This document shows, one piece after another, positions 1 to 7,613 of a stretch of DNA of 41,006 bases. A model generated the notes under the pieces. The model did not search any database and had not been told where the DNA came from. It worked only from the letters and a program-made list of their open reading frames with translations. Source of the stretch: a bacterium (lineage in GTDB: Bacteria; Pseudomonadota; Alphaproteobacteria; Rhizobiales; JAKIUO01). Position 1 is the stretch's first letter. Every line of letters begins with the position of its first letter. The position numbers were made by a program, and so were the translations under genes. The stretch is from the NCBI GenBank assembly GCA_024228495.1, contig JAAETJ010000424.1, positions 1-41,006 of the forward strand, read 5' to 3'.

Positions 1-1
1 A

Positions 2-274
2 CATCTTATTGATCTTAAAATGGAACCTAAATGCCTGGAGCAACCGCGTAGTGGCCAGTTGTCCTTCGCAATTGTTGAAAACACGAAGGCCTCGAGTAAT
101 TTCCTTTCCGCATTGACCAGCAGCGTTCCGCAAGAAGTTATAGCCAAAGGAAAATAGGTGTAGAAATTTTACGAGCAAAGCCTGCTTCGGGGAGCCAGCA
201 AAAAAGATCTCGTCCGATTTTTGAATGATGGTTTCATGGACGAATGGATCAGGCTGGCGCGCGGAATGGATTAG
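2..274 (+). pseudogene. Decayed reading frame at the left edge, unidentified
   Basis: Frame 2 is open from the window edge to a TAG at 155-157, passes a second TAG at 161-163, and stays open to a TAG at 272-274. The first part would end SVPQEVIAKGK; the second contains SKKDLVRFLNDGFMDEWIRL, which has ordinary protein composition. The two close stops suggest a gene tail broken by mutation, or two unrelated open stretches. I do not recognise the family and the 5' part lies outside the window, so this is a weak call. Confidence 0.25.
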
Positions 275-289
275 GTCATAATAGTTCGA

Positions 290-1204
290 ATGAGTAGATT
301 TTCTACCTTTTTTGCTTCTTTTCTTAGCGCTCGCAATTTGGCTCTATTGGCTTTGTTGGCCGGGGCGATTGGTATCTCGCTTTCTCCCATTTTTGTCCGC
401 TTGAGTGATGTCGGGCCAAGCGTTAGTGCGTTTTATCGCACCGCACTGGCCGTCCCCTTACTGCTGGTCGGGCCGTATTTCTTACCTGCCCCGCAAAGCC
501 AACAATCGCTGGTACCAGCGACGAGGGGCGAGGGGAGGCTACTCATATTGGCGGGGGTATTTTTTGCCCTTGATCTGGCTTTTTGGCACTGGTCCATCTT
601 GTTGACCTCGGTTGCCAATGCCACCTTGTTCCCAAATCTTGCGCCGGTGTTTGTCACGATTGCAGCGTGGATGTGGTTTGGCGAAAAAATAACCAAGGGC
701 TTTTCGCTGGGGCTTTTGGTTGCCATTGTCGGGGCCGCATTGATCGCTGGCAATAGCATGGGGCAAGCGGACAGCCATATTGTCGGCGATCTTTTGGGCG
801 TGGTGACAGCGGTTTTTTATGCGGGCTATTTGCTTGTTGTATCGCGATTGCGCAAGAATTTCGGGGTGCGGGTGATCATGATTTGGAGCTCCGTGGTCTC
901 GGCCTTGCTGTTGCTGGCCTTGAGCGTGTTTACCGGTGTGGCGTTACAACCAGCTTCCTTTTCTGGCTGGATGATTTTGCTGGCACTGGCTGGTGTCTCG
1001 CAAGTTGGGGGGCAGGGATTGATCGCTTATGCACTGGCTCATCTTCCGGTGTCGTTTTCATCAGTTGGCTTGCTGGTACAGCCTGCTTTGGCGGCTTTAT
1101 TTGGCTATTTGATCCTGTTTGAGCGTGTGGCTTTGTGGCAAGGTGTGGGGATCGTCACCATCCTGTTTGGCATTTATTTGGCCAAGCGCAATGCAGAGTT
1201 ATAA
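290..1204 (+). CDS. EamA/DMT-family transporter
   Basis: This 304-residue protein is almost entirely hydrophobic, with about ten predicted membrane helices arranged as two EamA repeats. Visible landmarks are the N-terminal helix around residues 15-35, the stretch LSPIFVRLSDVGPSVSAFYR (about 31-50) typical of the first repeat, and WMWFGEKITKG near 125-135 at the end of repeat one. The length is usual for the drug/metabolite transporter superfamily. It should export or exchange a small metabolite at the inner membrane; the substrate cannot be read from sequence. The ATG has no strong ribosome binding site. The YbjN gene follows in the same direction after about 120 bp, so the two are probably separate units. 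Confidence 0.9.
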   Translation: MSRFSTFFASFLSARNLALLALLAGAIGISLSPIFVRLSDVGPSVSAFYRTALAVPLLLVGPYFLPAPQSQQSLVPATRGEGRLLILAGVFFALDLAFWHWSILLTSVANATLFPNLAPVFVTIAAWMWFGEKITKGFSLGLLVAIVGAALIAGNSMGQADSHIVGDLLGVVTAVFYAGYLLVVSRLRKNFGVRVIMIWSSVVSALLLLALSVFTGVALQPASFSGWMILLALAGVSQVGGQGLIAYALAHLPVSFSSVGLLVQPALAALFGYLILFERVALWQGVGIVTILFGIYLAKRNAEL

Positions 1205-1323
1205 ACGCATGTATAAAATATATGTTTGTTAGGGTTGGCAAACCGCTCTTCGTGACTATTATCTCTTCAAGTCGTAGCGCTATTTATCGGCTATTTGGTA
1301 AAATTACCTGTTGGAGGACCTTC

Positions 1324-1791
1324 ATGGGTACATTGATCGACGTCGTAGAAGAATATCTACTGGAAATTGGTTGGAAATTTGAAAAAGATGAAGATAGTGA
1401 TGTTATCAAAACGGGCGTCAACGCTAAGAATGCCTCGTTCCGACTGATTATTTACAGTCTTGAGGACAAGGATCTGCTCACCGTTTATGTGGCCCAGGAC
1501 AATAATATCCCGGAAGATAAATTTACGACTATCTGCGAATTTATCACCCGCGCAAATTATGGTTTGAATCTCGGTAATTTTGATCTCGATCTGGAAGATG
1601 GCGAGCTTGGCTATAAAGTCTCTGTTGATCTTGAAGGTGGCTCTTTGTCGACGAATATGGTGGGCAATATGGTGGGGGCAGGGGTCTCGACCATGGACCA
1701 GTATTATCCAGGGCTGATGGCCGTTTTGTTTGGCAATGCGACGCCCGAAGAGGCCATTATTTCCATTGAGCGACCTCCCACAACGCATTGA
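1324..1791 (+). CDS. YbjN domain-containing protein
   Basis: This acidic 155-residue protein matches the YbjN family seen across alphaproteobacteria, which resembles type III secretion chaperone folds and has no firmly assigned biochemical role. The N-terminal half (IDVVEEYLLEIGWKFEKDED) and the middle (TICEFITRANYGLNLGNFDL, about 76-95) follow the family pattern. There is no signal peptide, so it is likely cytoplasmic. The frame is open further upstream, but the ATG at 1324 has a clear TGGAGG site 8 bases before it, which decides the start. The pyrF start lies 13 bp after its stop, so the two probably share a transcript. Confidence 0.85.
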   Translation: MGTLIDVVEEYLLEIGWKFEKDEDSDVIKTGVNAKNASFRLIIYSLEDKDLLTVYVAQDNNIPEDKFTTICEFITRANYGLNLGNFDLDLEDGELGYKVSVDLEGGSLSTNMVGNMVGAGVSTMDQYYPGLMAVLFGNATPEEAIISIERPPTTH

Positions 1792-1804
1792 TCGGGGTAA
1801 AAGC

Positions 1805-2503
1805 ATGATCACTCCCAAAGAGCGCATTATCGTTGCACTTGATTTTCCTTCGATTGCGCAGGCGCGGGATATGTCCAGCCGTCTCAAGGGACGGGTTGGC
1901 GTATTTAAAATTGGCATGGAGCTTGTCTATTCTGGCGGGCTTGAGCTGGCTGGTGAACTGGTTGAGGGTGGTGATCAGGTGTTTCTCGATCTGAAATTGC
2001 TCGATATTGGCCACACCGTGATGCAGGCTACCAAAGCGGTGGCGCGTCTTGGCGTTACTTTTTTGACCGTTCATGCCGTGGATGAAAAAACCCTGATGGC
2101 TGCGGTTGAGGGGCGCGGGGATAGCGTGCTCAAACTGCTGGGCGTCACGGTTATGACTAATCTTGATGGGAATGATCTGGAACAACAGGGTATCCAGATT
2201 ATGTCTCCAGCAAGTCTGGCCATTAAACGCGCGCAAATGGCTGCCAATTGCGGGTTTGAAGGCGTCATAACCTCTGGCCATGAAGCAAGCGCCATACGAA
2301 AGGCCATTGGTGCGGACAAATTGATCATCACGCCAGGTATTCGCCCCGCTGGCGCTGATATTGGCGACCAAAGCCGCGTTATGACCCCGGCACGCGCCTT
2401 GAGCGCTGGAGCCGATTATCTGGTCGTCGGCCGCCCTATCACGCAAGCTGATGACCCGGTCGCCGCCGTAGAAGCAATCGCTGCGCAGATTGAAGAGGGC
2501 TGA
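1805..2503 (+). CDS. pyrF: Orotidine 5'-phosphate decarboxylase
   Basis: This enzyme decarboxylates OMP to UMP, the last step of de novo pyrimidine synthesis, in the cytosol. The 232-residue length is standard. The N-terminal strand IIVALDF (8-14) and the catalytic Asp-Lys-Asp cluster DLKLLDIGHTV (62-72, with D62, K64 and D67) are intact. VTSGHE follows in the middle and the phosphate-binding end reads IITPGIRP ... YLVVGRPIT. The ATG at 1805 is preceded by GGGGTAA. A longer open frame begins at 1730, but it overlaps the YbjN gene and adds no family sequence. It lies directly behind the YbjN gene and is probably cotranscribed with it. Confidence 0.97.
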   Translation: MITPKERIIVALDFPSIAQARDMSSRLKGRVGVFKIGMELVYSGGLELAGELVEGGDQVFLDLKLLDIGHTVMQATKAVARLGVTFLTVHAVDEKTLMAAVEGRGDSVLKLLGVTVMTNLDGNDLEQQGIQIMSPASLAIKRAQMAANCGFEGVITSGHEASAIRKAIGADKLIITPGIRPAGADIGDQSRVMTPARALSAGADYLVVGRPITQADDPVAAVEAIAAQIEEG

Positions 2504-2552
2504 TAAGGCGCCGCGTCATAAATCTGCCCATCTGCTTTGACATGCTCACCCC

Positions 2553-3194
2553 ATGTTTAAATTGATCAAAATCGTATGTGGTTTGCTGGTATTGCTTGTT
2601 CTGGCGGATACCGTCACCGCACAGACGGCGTCGCTCGTGCAACGGTTCAACAGCGCGGCGCTGGAGCGTCTTAAATCAACGGTCACCTATGACCCCGCCT
2701 ATGTCAGCATCAAATATCCTATGGGCGATGTTCCGGCACATACCGGCGTTTGCTCGGATGTGATCATTCGCTCTTACCGTGCGATTGGGCTGGATCTGCA
2801 AGAGCTGGTGCACAAAGATATGCAGCGAGCCTTTGACAAATATCCCAAGCGTTGGGGCTTAAAGCGTACCGACAAAAACATCGATCATCGCCGTGTTGCC
2901 AATCTGCGTGTGTTCTTTACCCGCCATGGCAAAGTATTGAAGATCAGAAAGAAGGCCGCAGATTACAAGCCGGGTGATTTGGTAAGCTGGGATTTGTCGG
3001 GCACTAAAACATCAAGCCTCATCCACACCAAACTCCCTCATATCGGTATTGTCACCAACAAGCGCAGCGTGGATGGAGCAAGACCGCTGATCGTCCATAA
3101 TATTGGCCAGGGCCCAAAGCTCGATGATATGTTGTTCGATTATAAAATCACGGGCCATTATCGCTATCTGCCTTCCTTGAGACAGGCTCAATGA
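2553..3194 (+). CDS. Secreted DUF1287 family protein (NlpC/P60-like fold)
   Basis: This 213-residue protein begins with a signal peptide (hydrophobic residues 6-20, likely cleavage after VTAQ) and so should be periplasmic. The body matches DUF1287 (YijF-like). The conserved block PMGDVPAHTGVCSDVIIRSY (56-75) carries the likely nucleophile Cys67. HIGIV and IVHNIGQG in the C-terminal third supply conserved His residues, an arrangement like NlpC/P60 cysteine peptidases or amidases. Enzymatic activity has not been generally established for the family. Its last 47 bp overlap the 3' end of a convergent penicillin-binding protein gene, which fits a cell-wall setting. Confidence 0.85.
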   Translation: MFKLIKIVCGLLVLLVLADTVTAQTASLVQRFNSAALERLKSTVTYDPAYVSIKYPMGDVPAHTGVCSDVIIRSYRAIGLDLQELVHKDMQRAFDKYPKRWGLKRTDKNIDHRRVANLRVFFTRHGKVLKIRKKAADYKPGDLVSWDLSGTKTSSLIHTKLPHIGIVTNKRSVDGARPLIVHNIGQGPKLDDMLFDYKITGHYRYLPSLRQAQ

Positions 3195-5127
3195 CCGGCT
3201 CTTCAATCATCGCTTCTGGAAGGTCGGGCTGAACCGCCATGATGATCTCTTCGAGGGGTAGTTGTTCGTCGAGAATGAGTGCCTGAGCGGTCGCGATATT
3301 GTTTGTGCCAAGACCAGGCAGAGGACGAGGCGGGCGGCCCTGATGAGCGAGTTGCATGATCTGCTTCCAAAGAATCGCTGGCAGCTTGCCACCACTTACT
3401 CCGTTGGTGGGGGTGTTATTGTCATTGCCTGCCCAGATCCCACAGGTGAAATAGCCGCTATAGCCAATGAACCAGGCGTCGCGATAGCTCTGGGTGGTGC
3501 CGGTTTTGCCAGCGCTGGCATGATTGTCAAGCCGCGCCCTTTTGCCTGTACCGGTGCGCATCACAGCCCCCAGCATATCGTTCATGTCATAGATATAGGC
3601 GGGCTCAACAATGCGCACATGGTGCGGGTCCCTATATTCATAGACCAGCTCATCGTGAGTGGTTATTACTTCCTTGATGACATGGGGCGGGGCGCGAAAG
3701 CCACCGTTCATGAACGGCACATACGCGCCCGTCATTTCAAGCGGTGTGACTTCACTGGAGCCCAGCGCCAATGAAGGTCGCTTGTTAAGCCTTGAGTGGA
3801 TGCCAAGCCGTTTGGCAGTTTGGATTACCTTCTCTAACCCCACATCATCGGCAAGCTTGGCGGCGATACTGTTGATCGAGCCGGCCAGCGCCTTGCGAAG
3901 CGTAACCGGGCCACGATGAAATCTTGCATAATTGCGTGGGCGCCATCCCTCGATCTTGATGCGCTCATCCATTTCGATACTGTTGGGGCTGCGTCCACTT
4001 TCCATGGCGGCCAAAAAGACAACGGGCTTGAAGCTTGAGCCGGGCTGGCGGTGGGCCTGCGTGACCCTATTGAACTGACTGTGCTCATAAGAGGTGCCGC
4101 CAATCATCAGCTTTATACCGCCTGCTTCATCAAGCAGAACCGCGGCGGCCTGATCGATATTTTTTTCCTGCCGATTGGTTTCGATCATCTTGCGAACCAG
4201 TTTTTGTGCGAGCACCTGCCAGTTGAAGTTGAGGGTGGTTTTAACGATGAGGTCAGTTTCAATGCGCCCAACGCGATCCTTTAGCTGTTCCATGATCCAG
4301 TCAAGAGCATATTCGGTGCCGATAGTCCGACTTTTTGCGCGCGCTGGCTTATTAAGACGTGCTGGTTGATCTTCCGCGAATTTGGCTTGTGCGCGGCTGA
4401 TCGCACCAGTCGCCACCATATTGTCGAGCACCACGAAAGCGCGTTGATGAGCGCGTGCGAGGTTTTTACTTGGTGAATAATAGGAGGGTGCTTTTAGCAA
4501 TCCAGCGAGGAGTGCGGATTCGGCCAGATCCAGATTTGTCGGGGATTTGTCAAAATAGCGGCGGGCCGCAGCCGTGATGCCATGACTGGCACCAGCGCCG
4601 AAATAAACGCGGTTGAAATAAAGCTCGAGAATTTGCTCTTTGCTGTAATGTTGCTCCAGCCACAAGGAGATCACCAGTTCGCGAAGTTTGCGCGTCAATG
4701 TGCGTTTTCGTGTTAAAAAGACATTTTTAACGAGCTGCTGCGTGATGGTGCTGCCGCCTTCACGCAGGCGACCTTTCGAGAGATTGTTCCAGATAGCGCG
4801 CCCTAGCCCCTGGGGATCAAGCCCCCAATGGGAGAAAAAGCGCCGGTCTTCTGTCGAAAGGACCGCGTCGATCAAGCTTTGAGGAAGCGCACCAAGTGAT
4901 ATACCGGCATGCCGGATGCCACGTTTGGCCAGCACATGGCCATCATCTGCAAGCAGGGTGATCGTGGGAGATTTTTGATTGAGGGTGGTGCGTAGATCAT
5001 CCGCATAATTGCGATCAAACCACCAGAAAAAGGCGGTGCCCGTCAAGGTCAGCACAATCAAAGTAAAAGAAATGAATTTTGCAAAACCGATGAGGACCGA
5101 AGTTTTGTCAAAATCAATACGACGCAT
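3148..5127 (-). CDS. Class A penicillin-binding protein, PBP1A family
   Basis: This bifunctional peptidoglycan synthase has 659 residues, polymerises glycan strands and cross-links peptides, and is anchored in the inner membrane by one helix (about 15-37). The GT51 transglycosylase domain shows STEDRRFF (91-98, catalytic Glu93) and GGSTITQQLVKN (124-135). The transpeptidase shows SxxK at S364-K367 (PGSSFKP), SIN at 417-419 and KTGT at 541-544. All catalytic motifs are present. An upstream TTG at 5160 would add 11 residues; I chose the ATG because MRRIDF leads directly into the membrane helix. The 3' end overlaps the opposing DUF1287 gene. The last 40 residues are acidic and variable. Confidence 0.95.
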   Translation of the reverse strand: MRRIDFDKTSVLIGFAKFISFTLIVLTLTGTAFFWWFDRNYADDLRTTLNQKSPTITLLADDGHVLAKRGIRHAGISLGALPQSLIDAVLSTEDRRFFSHWGLDPQGLGRAIWNNLSKGRLREGGSTITQQLVKNVFLTRKRTLTRKLRELVISLWLEQHYSKEQILELYFNRVYFGAGASHGITAAARRYFDKSPTNLDLAESALLAGLLKAPSYYSPSKNLARAHQRAFVVLDNMVATGAISRAQAKFAEDQPARLNKPARAKSRTIGTEYALDWIMEQLKDRVGRIETDLIVKTTLNFNWQVLAQKLVRKMIETNRQEKNIDQAAAVLLDEAGGIKLMIGGTSYEHSQFNRVTQAHRQPGSSFKPVVFLAAMESGRSPNSIEMDERIKIEGWRPRNYARFHRGPVTLRKALAGSINSIAAKLADDVGLEKVIQTAKRLGIHSRLNKRPSLALGSSEVTPLEMTGAYVPFMNGGFRAPPHVIKEVITTHDELVYEYRDPHHVRIVEPAYIYDMNDMLGAVMRTGTGKRARLDNHASAGKTGTTQSYRDAWFIGYSGYFTCGIWAGNDNNTPTNGVSGGKLPAILWKQIMQLAHQGRPPRPLPGLGTNNIATAQALILDEQLPLEEIIMAVQPDLPEAMIEEPVIEPVSRKADSDNGP

Positions 5128-5284
5128 GGGAAACAACCTGTAACAACTGACAAGACACAAACACCCACAAACATGTGAGAATTGTTGGCTAGTTTACCGA
5201 CGCGGGCTTACACTATGGTTAATGAAATGAAAATAAGGGCGGTTGGTATATGCCCGCAGATTTGAAAACAGAGGATTGATCTAC

Positions 5285-5656
5285 ATGCGCTATTTGTATT
5301 TGCTGGCGGGACTGCTTTGTATTGGCACGCTCATCGTTCATGCCTTGATGGGCGGCATCGAGACACTTAATCCGGTGATGGCCAGTCCGCTTGTACTGGA
5401 AATACGAGTGGCTATACTGGCGATCTGGCACGGCATGACGCTGGTGTTTATCCTCTCTGCCATGGCCTTTTTCTGGGCCTTTGCGGCTGATCGGAGCAAA
5501 TCCCGTGCTGTTGGTTTGTTGCTTGGGTGTTTTTATGCGCTTTTTGGCGGTCTTTTCGCCACTTTGTCGTTTTTGTGGTTCGAAGATTTGATGATTTTAC
5601 CCCAGTGGACCTTGCTTGCTCCTATTGGTATATTTGCGCTAATTGCCTCAATTTAA
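5285..5656 (+). CDS. Small four-helix membrane protein, function unknown
   Basis: This 123-residue protein is mostly hydrophobic, with four likely membrane helices at about 4-22, 39-63, 74-97 and 103-121. The ATG at 5285 is preceded by AGAGGA at a good distance; the open frame extends upstream to 5243 but without a better start. Motifs worth noting are HALMGG near the first helix and AIWHGM at the second. It resembles uncharacterised alphaproteobacterial integral membrane proteins and I cannot assign a function. It is divergent from the PBP gene upstream and separated by about 100 bp from the hydrolase gene downstream. Confidence 0.7.
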   Translation: MRYLYLLAGLLCIGTLIVHALMGGIETLNPVMASPLVLEIRVAILAIWHGMTLVFILSAMAFFWAFAADRSKSRAVGLLLGCFYALFGGLFATLSFLWFEDLMILPQWTLLAPIGIFALIASI

Positions 5657-5758
5657 TCAATTTTTGTCTTCTTCACTGCTTTTATACTTCTATATGCCTA
5701 TACTATAAGAGAAATTTTAAGTGGGACTTGAATAAGTTGAAATGTTCGAGTGAGGCAC

Positions 5759-6886
5759 ATGACATTTGTTAATGGTATATTGGACAAGATAGGCGACGGG
5801 ATCGCCCGCATATTGTCGCGCGAAACAAGTGGCTATGAGCCCTTTACGCCGTCTGATCCAGAAACATTGGAGCGCGTGCTCCTGCCAGGCGACGTGTTAC
5901 TAGTCGAGGGCAATCAAAAAGTTTCCGCTGGCATTAAATATCTCACCCAGTCAACCTGGTCACATGCTGCCCTCTATATTGGAGAGGCGCTGGAAGAGCG
6001 TGATGAAGACGGTAAACGCCGCACCCTTGTGGAGGTCAATCTTGGTGAAGGCTGTGTGGCGGTGGCCCTTGATAAATACCAATGTTACAACACCCGCATC
6101 TGTCGCCCCGTTGGCCTGACGCGCAATGATCGTAAAAAAGTCGTCGATTTCATGGTCGGCAGTCTTGGCCTCAAATATGATATGCGCAATATCATCGATC
6201 TCATGCGCTATTTGCTGCCTACGCCACCTATTCCTGTACGCTGGCGCCGTCGTTTGATCTCGATTGGCAGTGGCGAACCGACCAGAGCCATTTGTTCCAC
6301 GCTTATTGCGCAGGCTTTTCAGTCTGTAAAATATCCCATGTTGCCGCGCGTCCAGCGTATTCGCAAGCATGAAAAGCAGCATGGACTTGGCACCTATACG
6401 CGGCAGGAAATTTTGCATATTCGTCATCACAGCTTGTTTGCGCCGCGCGATTTTGACCTATCTCCCTATTTCAAGATCGTCAAGCCGACGGTTGAACATG
6501 GTTTTGACTATAAAACGCTCGAATGGGGTACATTGACCTACGAAACGCCTGAATCAGACAAGGTCGATCCAAAACAGCTCGACGAAGTTGTGGAGCATGA
6601 AAAGGTTCACATTAAAAAAGCCGTCGATGTGAGTGCTACTGCTTCGAAAGCCAAGGATTACAAGGGCGACAAACCCAAGAAAAAAACCGATAGCAAGATA
6701 CAAAATAATGACCGAACTCTGGTGCTCAATAATAGTATTCACGCTCTTTCACGCGGTTCCCTCAACAAGTTTGCGCGCAGCGGCAATCACGCGTTTTGGA
6801 AGAACGGTCTTCCTGTCAGCCTATTCGGTGATCTCGCTGGTCATGTTCGCATGGCTGTTCATCGCCTTTTGGCGCGCCGAACATAG
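5759..6886 (+). CDS. YiiX/YebB-like NlpC/P60 cysteine hydrolase with overprinted C-terminus
   Basis: The protein has 375 residues. The YiiX/YebB-type permuted papain-like domain is visible in residues 40-240: PGDVLLVEG (43-51), STWSHAALYIGE (65-76, His69), LVEVNLGEG (90-98, Glu92) and RAICSTLIAQAF (176-187, likely nucleophile Cys179). Family members act on peptide or lipid-linked amide or ester bonds; the substrate here is unknown and there is no signal peptide. The ATG at 5759 follows GAGTGAGG; an in-frame GTG at 5750 is the alternative. Residues about 300-330 are Lys/Asp rich. From residue 317 onward the frame runs through the start of the nnrU-like gene, a 179-bp overlap, so the tail is probably not ancestral. 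Confidence 0.85.
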   Translation: MTFVNGILDKIGDGIARILSRETSGYEPFTPSDPETLERVLLPGDVLLVEGNQKVSAGIKYLTQSTWSHAALYIGEALEERDEDGKRRTLVEVNLGEGCVAVALDKYQCYNTRICRPVGLTRNDRKKVVDFMVGSLGLKYDMRNIIDLMRYLLPTPPIPVRWRRRLISIGSGEPTRAICSTLIAQAFQSVKYPMLPRVQRIRKHEKQHGLGTYTRQEILHIRHHSLFAPRDFDLSPYFKIVKPTVEHGFDYKTLEWGTLTYETPESDKVDPKQLDEVVEHEKVHIKKAVDVSATASKAKDYKGDKPKKKTDSKIQNNDRTLVLNNSIHALSRGSLNKFARSGNHAFWKNGLPVSLFGDLAGHVRMAVHRLLARRT

Positions 6887-7397
6887 CGGTGCCTATTTTG
6901 TAACCTCCTTTGGCGTACGCGCCTTAAGCGCCGTCTTGTTGCTGGCCGCATTCTGGCTGTTTTCAGCGGCGCTCATTCGCAAACCTCCCATCTTGTTGAC
7001 TGCTGAAACAGTGCTATGTGAGCAGGGCTCGATCTTTGGCGTGTTGCGTATAACCCGTCATCCGTTTTTGTGGGCGCTGGTTTTGTGGGCCAGCGTGCAT
7101 ATTGTGAACAATGCCGATCCAGCCGGTCTGGCCTTGTTTGGTTATTTCTTGACGTTGGCGCTGCTCGGGACGTGGCCCATCGACAAAAGGCGTGCGCGTT
7201 TGATCGGCGACGAGTGTTGGCGCGAGATTTTGAGGGATACTTCGAATCTACCCTTCGCAGCTATTTTTAGCGGTCGTCAGAGCTTGTTTTCTGCGATTAA
7301 AGAAATTGGCTGGATGGTGCCAATTGTAGCTATTGCCGCTTGGGCATTTGTGCTCACATTCCACGAGACCTTCTTCGGCCTGCCGGTGTTTTATTGA
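6708..7397 (+). CDS. NnrU family integral membrane protein
   Basis: This 229-residue protein has about six membrane helices and the NnrU/isoprenylcysteine-methyltransferase-like pattern. Features include FTLFHAVPST near the N-terminus, RITRHPFLWALVLW in the middle (His at the end of a helix) and TWPIDKRRARLIG before the last helices. NnrU proteins were first linked to nitrite/nitric-oxide reduction loci, and a plant relative (Z-ISO) is a haem-dependent carotene isomerase. No denitrification genes are visible here, so a specific role cannot be given. The ATG at 6708 is the first start at which hydrophobic family sequence begins; the open frame extends to 6633. It lies inside the 3' part of the upstream hydrolase gene in another frame, so translation is probably coupled. 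Confidence 0.85.
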   Translation: MTELWCSIIVFTLFHAVPSTSLRAAAITRFGRTVFLSAYSVISLVMFAWLFIAFWRAEHSGAYFVTSFGVRALSAVLLLAAFWLFSAALIRKPPILLTAETVLCEQGSIFGVLRITRHPFLWALVLWASVHIVNNADPAGLALFGYFLTLALLGTWPIDKRRARLIGDECWREILRDTSNLPFAAIFSGRQSLFSAIKEIGWMVPIVAIAAWAFVLTFHETFFGLPVFY

Positions 7398-7450
7398 TTT
7401 GGTGTCATTCCGTACCAGTTTGTTGACTTGGTATCCGAATGATAGTTTTA

Positions 7451-7565
7451 CCTCCTCTCCCTCCTTCTTCTCTCCCCATGGGAAGGGGGATAAGAGGTGC
7501 AGGTCAAGAAGGCCATTTGCTTTTTACTCCCTCTTCCACGAGGAGAGGGTCGGGGTGAGGGGGAA
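7451..7565. repeat. C/T- and G/A-rich intergenic palindromic repeat
   Basis: The 216-bp gap between the convergent nnrU-like and pbpC genes contains two imperfect hairpins. One pairs TCCCC (7473-7477) with GGGGA (7486-7490). The other pairs CCCTCTTCC (7529-7537) with GGAGAGGG (7542-7549) with one bulge, and is followed by TCGGGGTGAGGGGG. This resembles the dispersed repeats of the type CCCTCTCC...GGAGAGGG-TCGGGGTGAGGG often seen between genes in Rhizobiales and other proteobacteria. It could double as a bidirectional terminator for the two converging genes. Only one copy was seen in this window. Confidence 0.5.
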
Positions 7566-7613
7566 GGCTATCAGTTATTTCCTAAACTCTCATACTTGTT
7601 GGAAGCTCGCCTC

